From Desulfuromonadales bacterium (GTDB taxonomy: Bacteria > Desulfobacterota > Desulfuromonadia > Desulfuromonadales > BM103), in assembly GCA_029859485.1 (NCBI GenBank), contig JAOUDB010000195.1:1-5517 (forward strand): DNA of 5,517 nucleotides, in the 5' to 3' direction. Made by a program: the position numbers and the translations under genes. Positions 1-5,517 of this stretch are shown one piece after another; within the stretch, counting starts at the first letter, position 1; the number at the start of each line of letters is the position of its first letter. Under the pieces are notes generated by a model, which saw only the letters and a program-made list of their open reading frames with translations, ran no database searches and had not been told where the DNA came from.

Positions 1-306
1 GATGTTTTCGGCGAAGCGGAGTCGCCCTGGTGCGCGATCGGATCGATCAAGTCCCAGATCGGTCATACCAAGGCTGCTGCCGGCTCTGCCGGTTTGATTA
101 AAGCGGCCATGGCGCTCTACAACAAGACCTTGCCGCCGACCATTAAAGTCGAGAAGCCACAGGAAGCAATGACCGCGGCAACTTCGCCATTCTATGTCAA
201 CACCGAAACCCGCCCTTGGATCCCCCGCGGCGATCATCCCCGCCGGGCCGGTATCAGCGCGCTCGGTTTTGGTGGCAGCAACTTCCACTGTCTGCTTGAG
301 GAATAC
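1..306 (+). other. C-terminal end of the beta-ketoacyl synthase (KS) domain
   Basis: Codons 1-102 are the last third of a KS, the domain that condenses the growing acyl chain with malonyl-ACP. The motif GSIKSQIGHTKAAAG (codons 14-28) carries the conserved active-site Lys (codon 17) and second catalytic His (codon 22), spaced as in FabF-type enzymes (K-x4-H). The C-terminal signature GFGGSNFHCLLEEY (codons 89-102) closes the domain. The sequence between them (LPPTIKV, then FYVNTETRPW) is the usual KS C-terminal pattern and is close to what I recall of PfaA KS domains. The catalytic Cys and the first His lie upstream of the window and cannot be checked. Nothing here suggests an inactive KS. Confidence 0.93.
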
Positions 307-3300
307 CAGCCGCTCAAAGTTGCTGCCGACTGGCAGGGTGATGTGCAGATCGCTGCCTTTAGTGCCGCAGATGAAAGCAGTCTGGCCTCCGCTTTGCAGA
401 ACTTCCCGGCTGATGCGGCGTGGAACACTCTGCGTCTGGCTGCTGATGAGAGCCGTAACAATTTTGGTGTACAGCAAGCCTGTCGTTTGGTGATGGTTTT
501 TGAGAAAGACAAATCCAAGCCTGCCGCTCAGGTGAAAAGCGCTTTGGCTATGCTCAAGAGCAGCGATCAAAATTTCTGGAGCACTCCCGACGGCAGCTTT
601 TTTGCCAAGGGTGAGCTTGATGGCACATTGGCGATGCTTTTCCCCGGTCAGGGCGCCCAGTACCCGGGCATGCTCAAGGACCTGGCGACCCAGTTCCCGC
701 AATTCCTCGACTCCTTCACGACTGCCGATCGAGCCTTTTTGTCTAACACAAACGGCAAAGAAGGTCGTCTGGTTGAACTTGTTTATCCTCGCCCCGGTTT
801 CGATCAGGCCACCAGAGATCAGAATGTTGCAAATCTGCAGGCAACTGAAGTTGCCCAGCCCGCACTCGGTGCTGTCAGCCTCGGCGCCCGCGACGTACTG
901 GCCAGCTTCGGCGTTACTGCCGAAGCTTATGCCGGTCACAGCTACGGTGAGTTGACTGCACTCTGCTCCGGCGGCTATTTTGATATTGATGCGTTACATT
1001 CGCTGTCACGCCTGCGTGGCGAGTTGATGGCCGCCGGTAACGGCGACCGCGGTTCGATGCTGGCGGTATCCGCACCTCTCGATCAGGTCGAAACCTTTCT
1101 CAAGAATTCCGGGCTGCAACTCGTGTTGGCCAATCGCAATACTCCCGAACAGGGCGTCCTCTCCGGGGCGACGGCTGAAATAGAAAAAGCCGCCAAGCTC
1201 CTCGATGAGCAAGGCCTGCGTTATAAGCAACTTTCTGTCGCTGCGGCCTTCCACAGTGAGTTGGTCGCTGATGCCAGCGGTCCCTTTGGCGAACGTCTGC
1301 AGGAGATCAAGTTTGGTAAACCGACGGCCAGTGTCTTTGCCAACACCACCGGAAGCGTTTACCCGGAGGAGGCTAACAAAGCTCGCGATATCCTCGCTGC
1401 TCAATTGGCCTGCCCGGTCGACTTTGTCGCAGAAATTGAAGCCATGTACGCAGCCGGCATGCGCACCTTCCTCGAGGTTGGCCCTGGTGCGCGTTTGACC
1501 GGTATGGTCAAAGCGATCCTTGGTGAAAGAGCCTACCAGGCGATTGCTGTCGATGCCTCCAATGGCAAGCGTTCGGGCATCAACGACCTGGCCCGGGCCC
1601 TGGCTCAGTTGAGCGCGCTGGGTTACCCGATTGTCCTGTCAGGCTGGGATAAAGGCTACGCTGCAAGCATCAAGTCAAAGCAGGGCAAAAAGCCTGGCAT
1701 GACGATTCCTTTGACCGGCGCTAACTATTTCAAACGCCCCGAAAAGCGTCCGCCAGTAGCGCAACAAGCCGCACCCGTTGCAACCCCTGCGGCAGCGCCT
1801 GTCGCTCAGGCTGTTCCGCAAGCGGTGTTGACGCCGAGCTCGTCGGCACCTGTCACCGATGCCGGCTCCCTGCAGGAAGCCTTGCAGATTACCCGTCAGA
1901 GCATGCAGGCTTTGCAGAATCTGCAGGAGCAGACTTCGCGCCTGCATCAACAGTTCCTCGCAGGTCAGGAAGCCGCGACCCACTCTTTCCTCAATCTGGT
2001 TGATCAGCAAAACCGTCTGATACAAGGCCAGCCGTTGAATACTGCTGTTGCCCCCGTTGCTCAGTCCCCTGTTGCTGCCGTTGCTCCGGTTCAGCCGATG
2101 ACCGCTCCAGTTGCACCTGTTCCGACACCTGTGACTGCCGCGCCAGCGCCTATTGCACCCCCTGCCGTTGACAGCAATAAGGTCTCCTCGACTCTGCTCG
2201 CGGTCATCGCTGAAAAAACAGGTTATCCGGAAGAGATGCTGGAACGGGAGATGACCCTCGATACCGACCTGGGTATTGATTCGATCAAGCGTGTGGAGAT
2301 CCTTTCCGCACTGCAGGAGCAGTTGCCCGAAGCCCCTGCTGTCAAGCCGGAGGATCTAGGCACTCTGCAGACTCTCGGCCAGATCATTGAGCACTTAAGC
2401 GCCGGCATGGCCGCGTCACCCACTGCTTCCGCTGCCGCATCGCCAGCAGCGCCTGCCGTTGATAGCAATGTCGTTTCAGCCACCTTGCTTGCCGTGATTG
2501 CCGAGAAGACCGGTTACCCGGAAGAGATGCTGGAACTGGAGATGACCCTCGATACCGATCTCGGTATTGATTCGATCAAGCGTGTGGAGATCCTCTCCGC
2601 ATTACAGGAAGAGTTGCCGGAGGCTCCTGCCGTCAAGCCGGAAGACCTTGGCACTCTGCAGACTCTTGGCCAGATCATCGCTCATTTGAGTGCTGGTATG
2701 GCTCCTGCTCCGGCCGCTCAAGGTGCTGCGCCGGTTGCGACCCCTGCGGTTGATAGCAGCCGTATCTCAAGCGTGTTGCTCGAAGTGATCGCCGAGAAGA
2801 CCGGCTATCCGATCGAGATGCTTGAGATGGAGATGGCTCTCGATACTGATCTGGGTATTGATTCGATCAAACGCGTCGAAATCCTCTCTGCGCTTCAGGA
2901 AAAATTGCCGGAAGCTCCGGCTGTCAAGCCAGAAGATCTGGGTGTGTTGCAGACGCTTGGCCAGATTGTTGATCATTTGAGCGCAGGCACGGTCATTGAC
3001 GCGACAGTAGCGCAGGCCGCTGCAGCGCCAGCTGTTGATAGCGGTCGCGTTGCAAGCGTGCTGCTCGAAGTGATCGCCGAAAAGACTGGCTATCCGATTG
3101 AGATGCTTGAGATGGAGATGGCCCTCGACACCGATCTCGGTATCGATTCGATCAAGCGTGTTGAAATTCTCTCCGCATTACAGGAGAAACTCCCCGAGGC
3201 ACCGGCGGTCAAACCGGAAGATCTTGGCGTGCTGCAAACCCTCGGTCAGATCGTTGATCATCTTGCCGTGGCTGGCAACAAGAGCTCCGCACCGGCAACA

Positions 3301-5517
3301 CCGGTTGCAACGAGTAGTCCACTGGACCGTGATGCCGTGGCGTTAACGTTGCTGGACGTGATTGCCGGCAAAACCGGTTACCCGGTCGAGATGCTTGAAC
3401 TTGAGATGGCGCTTGATACGGACCTCGGCATCGATTCGATCAAACGCGTCGAGATCCTCTCCGCTCTGCAGGACAAACTGCCGGGAGCACCGGCGATCAA
3501 ACCGGAACACCTCGGCACTTTACAGACCGTTGGTCATATTGTTGATTTTCTCGCCAGTGTGTCTGGCGTCTCTGAACCAGAGGCAAAGGTTAAAGTGCCT
3601 CTTGAGTTGCCGTCTGTAGGCAGCGGTGTGGAACGCAAGGTCCTCAAGGCGCTTCCGCTACAGTCCTCCGGGAATCGGGAGTCACTGAATCTGGCAAAAG
3701 GGTCCCTGGTTTGGGTCAGTGATGATGGTTCGGAGCTGACCACTGCGCTTTGCCAGCAGCTGGAAGCCCAAAGTCTGAAGGCTGAGAAAATCAATCTCGC
3801 TCAATTTGATGGCCTTGTCCCGAATGACAACCTGGCTGGACTGATCCTGGTCGCTCCACACTCCGGCAGTGATGATCTTTTCCTGCAGAACGCTTTCCAC
3901 CTGATGCAATTGGCGGCGCCAGCGCTTCATGCTGCTGCTGATAAGTCCGGAGCGGTCATGGCTACGGTGTCGCGACTGAACGGTTGTTTTGGTCTGGCTG
4001 ACGGTGGTGCAGTGACAGATGCCCTTTCGGGGGGCTTGGCCGGTCTAGCCAAAACTGCCGGGCACGAGTGGCCTGAAGTCGCCTGCAAGGCCTTCGATCT
4101 GTCGGCAGAGCTGACTGATGTGAATAAAATCGCAGAAATGCTGGTTGCCGAACTTCTGGTTGACGGTGTCCAGGAAGTCGGTTTCTCGACGGAAGGTTTG
4201 CAAACGCTCAGCTTGGTTGAAGAAGCCCTCTCTGGTGAAAAGCTAGATTCGCCGGTCGATTACGGTGATGTGGTCGTGGTTAGCGGCGGCGCACGCGGTG
4301 TGACTGCCGAGGTTGCGATTGCTCTTGCAGCATCGAGTCGCGCGACCCTGTTGCTGCTCGGTCGCAGTGCAGCACCGCAATCGGAACCGGTCTGGCTGGA
4401 GGGGCTGCAGAGTGAAGCAGAGATCAAAAAAGCTGTGATCGCTAATGCCGATAGCCCCCTTAAGCCGAAAGATGTGGGTCGCAAGTGCCAGGAGATTCTT
4501 GGCAATCGTGAAATCCGCGAGAACTTGCGGCGCATTAAGGAGGCCGGAGGACAGGCCCTCTATCGCTCCGTCGACCTGCGTGACGGGGATGCTGTTGCAG
4601 CTGTCATCAAGGAAGTTCGTGAAGAGTACGGTCCGGTCAAGGGACTGATTCATGGTGCCGGAGTACTGGCCGATCGCCTGATCAAGGACAAGACGGCAGA
4701 GCAGTTTGAGCTAGTCTACAGCACCAAGATCGCGGGCCTGCGCAATCTGCTGACTGCAGTTACCGAAGATGCGTTGAAATTCATGGTGATGTTCTCGTCA
4801 TCAACCGGTCGTTTCGGCCGCACCGGTCAGGTTGATTATGCCGTGGCCAACGAGATCCTCAATAAGATAGCCCAAGAGGAGGCGGCACAACGTTCTGACT
4901 GTCGCGTCCTCTCCCTGAATTGGGGACCCTGGGATGGTGGCATGGTGACCCCGGCGCTGAAGAAAGTTTTCGCTGAAGAAGGGGTGGCTGTCATCGACCT
5001 CAAGGCTGGTGCCGATTACCTGGTCGAGGAAATTGCAACTCCACCGGGTGGCCCGGTCGAGCTGGTGATCCTCGGTGGGCGTGAAGAAGCGGCGACCGAA
5101 GTTTCAACTCAGTCTCACGATAATATCTATGTCTCCAAGGCCTTCGACCTGGAGGTCTCGATCGAACAGTACCCCTTCCTCAAGTCCCACGTCATCGATG
5201 GCAAGGCGGTTCTGCCGATGGCGGTGATGATCGAGTGGATGGCGCATGGTGCGATTCATAACAATCCGGGCTTGCGTTTCCATGGTTTCAACGATCTGCG
5301 CGTGTTGAAAGGTGTCACTCTGGAGCATGGCCAAAGCCATACCTTGCAGGTGATGACCGGCAAGTCCTTCAAGAGCGGTGGCGTGCATGTCGTGCCCGTG
5401 GAGCTCTCAGGTGTTGCTGCGAACGGCAAGCAGTTTGTTCACTGCCGCGCCAGAATAGTTCTGGCTGCTAAGCTGCCTGAAGGCAAGGTGGCTATGGAGC
5501 GTGTTGAACTCCAGGCT
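1..5517 (+). CDS. pfaA: PfaA-type polyunsaturated fatty acid / secondary lipid synthase, large multidomain subunit (partial at both ends)
   Basis: Frame 1 translates without a stop through all 1839 codons, so the gene enters from upstream and leaves downstream; no start codon or ribosome binding site can be assigned. Domain order seen: KS C-terminal end, AT, coiled-coil linker, five tandem ACPs, structural plus catalytic KR, and a hotdog DH-like domain. This order, with multiple ACPs between AT and KR, is known for PfaA, which builds long-chain polyunsaturated fatty acids in the cytoplasm from malonyl-CoA by iterative elongation, together with PfaB, PfaC, PfaD and the phosphopantetheinyl transferase PfaE. 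Every catalytic motif that should fall in the window is intact: KS His, AT Ser/His, five ACP Ser, KR Lys/Ser/Tyr and the DH His. Full-length PfaA is usually about 2500-2900 residues, so several hundred residues are missing, mostly the KS N-terminal two-thirds. Alternatives are a PfaA-like synthase making a non-PUFA lipid, or a related heterocyst-glycolipid-like PKS; the five ACPs and the C-terminal hotdog favour PfaA. Confidence 0.92.
307..630 (+). other. KS-to-AT linker region
   Basis: Codons 103-210 separate the KS end from the first AT motif. In type I synthases this stretch forms a small alpha/beta linker subdomain that packs between KS and AT. The sequence fits this (alternating hydrophobic strands such as VQIAAFSA and CRLVMVFEK, with helical stretches between), but no catalytic motif is present. 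The assignment rests on position and general composition only. Confidence 0.7.
631..1560 (+). other. Acyltransferase (AT) domain, malonyl-CoA type
   Basis: This domain transfers the extender unit from CoA to the ACP phosphopantetheine arms. Visible motifs in order: FPGQGAQYPGM at codons 214-224 (oxyanion-hole region); GHSYGE at codons 312-317 with nucleophilic Ser 314; SRLRG at codons 336-340, where Arg 339 matches the conserved Arg that binds the malonyl carboxylate; and AAFHS at codons 415-419 with catalytic His 418. FLEVGPG at codons 490-496 marks the C-terminal part. In PKS ATs an xAFH motif goes with malonyl specificity and YASH with methylmalonyl, so malonyl-CoA is inferred. All residues needed for catalysis are present and the length of about 310 residues is normal. 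In PfaA systems this is the main malonyl-CoA transferase; PfaB carries a separate AT. Confidence 0.93.
1561..1857 (+). other. AT C-terminal extension and Ala/Pro/Val-rich linker
   Basis: Codons 521-619 follow the AT core. The first part (GKRSGINDLARALAQLSALG, codons 522-541) is an amphipathic helical segment, and PLTGANYFK (codons 570-578) is the post-AT strand that commonly ends an AT region in type I synthases. From about codon 582 the composition changes to Ala, Pro, Val and Gln, which reads as a flexible tether. No enzymatic motif is visible. The tether leads into the coiled-coil segment and then the ACP array. Confidence 0.65.
1858..2037 (+). other. Gln-rich predicted helical / coiled-coil segment
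   Basis: Codons 620-679 form a Gln-, Leu- and Glu-rich helical stretch free of proline and nearly free of beta-forming runs, flanked on both sides by Ala/Pro linkers. The segment LHQQFLAGQEAA (codons 649-660) resembles a short element I recall before the ACPs in PfaA proteins and some other multidomain PKSs (an H-x-x-F-L-x-G-Q pattern). A role in dimerisation or in positioning the ACP array is inferred, not shown. No catalytic residue is evident. Confidence 0.6.
2038..2163 (+). other. Ala/Pro/Val-rich flexible linker before the ACP array
   Basis: Codons 680-721 consist mostly of Ala, Pro and Val with a few Gln and Thr, in short irregular repeats such as VAPV and APVAPVP. Such low-complexity tethers are typical around ACPs in PUFA synthases and let the carrier domains reach several active sites. 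The compositional bias is confined to this stretch and to the shorter spacers between ACPs. Confidence 0.75.
2164..2412 (+). other. ACP domain 1
   Basis: Codons 722-804. The LGIDSIKR motif carries the phosphopantetheine-attachment Ser at codon 761. It is closest to ACP2: over the 74 codons 2191-2412 and 2482-2703 only three residues differ (R/L, Q/E, E/A). The Arg at codon 749 (cgg) sits in LEREM where the other four ACPs have Leu or Met, a one-base difference from the ctg of ACP2. All features expected of a functional carrier domain are present. Confidence 0.94.
2455..2703 (+). other. ACP domain 2
   Basis: Codons 819-901. Attachment Ser is codon 858 within LGIDSIKR. It pairs with ACP1 by shared residues that distinguish these two from the rest: GYPEEM, EMTL, TLLAVIAEKTG, LGTLQ and GQII. 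A 14-residue Ala/Ser/Pro spacer (about codons 805-818) separates it from ACP1. It appears functional. Confidence 0.94.
2746..2994 (+). other. ACP domain 3
   Basis: Codons 916-998. Attachment Ser is codon 955. It forms a second subgroup with ACP4, marked by SVLLEVIAEKTG, GYPIEM, LEMEMAL, QEKLPEAP, LGVLQ and GQIVDHL. From codon 924 to codon 993 it is identical in protein sequence to ACP4. It appears functional. Confidence 0.94.
3031..3279 (+). other. ACP domain 4
   Basis: Codons 1011-1093. Attachment Ser is codon 1050. The 70 residues encoded at 3055-3264 are the same as those of ACP3 at 2770-2979, although about 33 of the 70 codons use a different synonym. The C-terminal end (HLAVAGN) then differs from the HLSAG ending of ACPs 1-3. 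It appears functional. Confidence 0.94.
3313..3561 (+). other. ACP domain 5 (most divergent)
   Basis: Codons 1105-1187. Attachment Ser is codon 1146 in an unchanged LGIDSIKRVEIL motif. Away from this helix it departs from the others: it opens with PLDRD in place of AVDS, has IAGKTG for IAEKTG, LPGAPAIKPEHLG for LPEAPAVKPEDLG, and TVGHIVDFL for TLGQIVDHL. These changes lower the negative charge. As the last carrier before the KR it may experience different packing; a difference in function is only inferred. Confidence 0.93.
3562..4254 (+). other. ACP-KR linker and structural (non-catalytic) ketoreductase subdomain
   Basis: Codons 1188-1418. After about 40 linker residues comes a degenerate Rossmann-like half: a strand-turn start at GSLVWVSDDG (codons 1234-1243), a central strand GLILVAPHSG (codons 1280-1289), and the block GLAGLAKTAGHEWPEV (codons 1345-1360) leading to CKAFDL. 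Blocks of the form 'GLxGLxKTxxHEWP' are familiar from the structural KR half of PUFA synthases and other PKSs. It lacks a glycine-rich nucleotide-binding motif and a Ser/Tyr catalytic pair, so it should stabilise the catalytic half and not reduce substrate itself. Boundaries are approximate. Confidence 0.8.
4255..5040 (+). other. Catalytic ketoreductase (KR) domain
   Basis: This short-chain dehydrogenase-type domain reduces the beta-keto group to a beta-hydroxyl with NADPH. The nucleotide-binding motif VVVVSGGARGVT is at codons 1424-1435, followed by LLLLGRS at 1450-1456, where the Arg fits NADPH preference. HGAGVLAD is at 1551-1558. The catalytic set is complete: Lys 1576 (in STKIAGL), Ser 1600 (in FSSSTG), Tyr 1613 and Asn 1617 (in DYAVAN), with Ser and Tyr 13 residues apart as in PKS KRs. 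NWGPWDGGM (codons 1640-1648) is the conserved C-terminal motif. An insertion of roughly 60 residues, mostly charged, lies between GRS and ALYRSVDL (about codons 1460-1518); I recall a similar insertion in PfaA-type KRs. Reduction stereochemistry is not assigned. Confidence 0.93.
5110..5517 (+). other. Hotdog-fold dehydratase-like (DH) domain, N-terminal part
   Basis: Codons 1704-1839, cut by the window end. The sequence YPFLKSHVIDGKAVLPMAV contains the PKS-type DH motif H-x3-G-x4-P: His 1730, Gly 1734 and Pro 1739. It is followed by a hydrophobic helix (AVMIEWMAHGA) and strands such as FNDLRVLKGV and HVVPVEL, as in a first hotdog. PfaA proteins are known to end in such a PKS-like DH, distinct from the FabA-like DH pair on PfaC. 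It is thought to dehydrate the beta-hydroxyacyl-ACP made by the neighbouring KR. The second hotdog and its partner Asp, if present, lie downstream, so completeness of the active site cannot be judged. Confidence 0.85.

Larger units (their letters stand above)
2164..3561 (+). repeat. Tandem array of five ACP-coding repeats (about 285-291 bp period)
   Basis: Five consecutive repeats each encode a phosphopantetheine-binding ACP with the same active-site motif LGIDSIKRVEILSALQ. The modified Ser codons (all tcg) start at positions 2281, 2572, 2863, 3148 and 3436, giving spacings of 291, 291, 285 and 288 bp. Repeat units are joined by short Ala/Pro spacers, and several units open with AVDS. PUFA synthases are known for tandem ACPs (commonly 4-9), and ACP number is known to affect product yield more than product identity. 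At DNA level the units differ at many synonymous positions, so the array is not a perfect repeat, although it would still be a possible site for recombination or short-read misassembly. Confidence 0.95.

Noticed and set aside
194..955. Short plus-strand ORFs at 194-493 and 602-955
   Set aside because: Out-of-frame readings across the KS end, KS-AT linker and AT. The frame 1 protein has continuous, motif-bearing sequence throughout.
1006..1404. Minus-strand ORF of 132 codons opposite the AT domain
   Set aside because: It lies entirely opposite a well-supported AT coding region with all motifs intact. Its translation shows no recognisable domain, and it is explained by the codon bias of the sense gene.
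2223..2976. Minus-strand ORFs at 2223-2483 and 2767-2976 whose products resemble each other, suggesting a repeated protein family
   Set aside because: The resemblance (for example LIESIPRS- and DRINTQIS-like stretches) comes from reverse-strand reading of the tandem ACP repeats, so it reflects the sense repeats and not an antisense gene family.
3367..3381. GKTG in ACP5 as a possible Walker A nucleotide-binding motif
   Set aside because: It aligns with the EKTGYP helix-loop of the other ACPs and lacks the upstream Gly pattern of a P-loop.
2164..3561. CRISPR array or satellite-type DNA repeat suggested by regular spacing
   Set aside because: The period is about 290 bp, the repeats are coding, all are multiples of three, and differences are mainly synonymous. 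They are ACP domain repeats.
3098..3619. Two similar plus-strand ORFs at 3098-3346 and 3362-3619
   Set aside because: Both are frame +2 readings of the ACP4 and ACP5 repeats. Their Arg/Ser-rich products are out-of-frame shadows.
4243..4653. Minus-strand ORF of 136 codons opposite the KR, the longest closed ORF in the window
   Set aside because: The sense strand encodes the KR cofactor-binding motif and strands here. The antisense product has no recognised family and overlaps another antisense ORF in a different frame, which is typical of spurious ORFs in GC-moderate coding DNA.

Overview
The whole window lies inside one very large plus-strand gene. Frame 1 is open for all 1839 codons, with no stop and no visible start or end. 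It reads as the middle and C-terminal part of a multidomain iterative type I fatty-acid/polyketide synthase of the PfaA type, the large subunit of bacterial polyunsaturated fatty acid (PUFA) or 'secondary lipid' synthases. The native N-terminus, including the ketosynthase catalytic cysteine, is upstream. The C-terminus lies downstream.

Layout, in codons of this window: end of a ketosynthase (KS) domain (1-102); KS-AT linker (103-210); malonyl-type acyltransferase (AT, about 211-520); AT-to-ACP connector with a Gln-rich predicted coiled coil between two Ala/Pro/Val-rich linkers (521-723); five tandem acyl carrier protein (ACP) domains with phosphopantetheine-attachment serines at codons 761, 858, 955, 1050 and 1146; a structural ketoreductase subdomain (about 1190-1418); a catalytic NADPH ketoreductase (KR, about 1419-1680); and the start of a hotdog-fold dehydratase-like (DH) domain (about 1704 to the end). 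The order KS-AT-(ACP)5-KR-DH is the signature of PfaA.

Working model: AT loads malonyl units onto the ACPs, KS elongates, KR reduces the beta-keto group, and the C-terminal DH-like domain begins dehydration. Further AT, chain-length factor/DH, enoyl reductase and phosphopantetheinyl transferase functions are expected on separate proteins (PfaB, PfaC, PfaD, PfaE), none of which is in this window. The product cannot be read from this fragment: related synthases make EPA, DHA, ARA or unidentified lipids.

The organism is bacterial, with moderate GC (by eye mid to upper 50s percent). The type of gene and its codon use would fit a marine proteobacterium or a deltaproteobacterial (Desulfuromonas-like) lineage, but this is only a guess. 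No promoter, terminator, RNA gene, mobile element or CRISPR was found, as expected inside one coding region. The points of most interest are the ACP array (paired duplication history, two ACPs identical over 70 residues yet silently divergent, atypical first and last members) and the large insertion in the KR.
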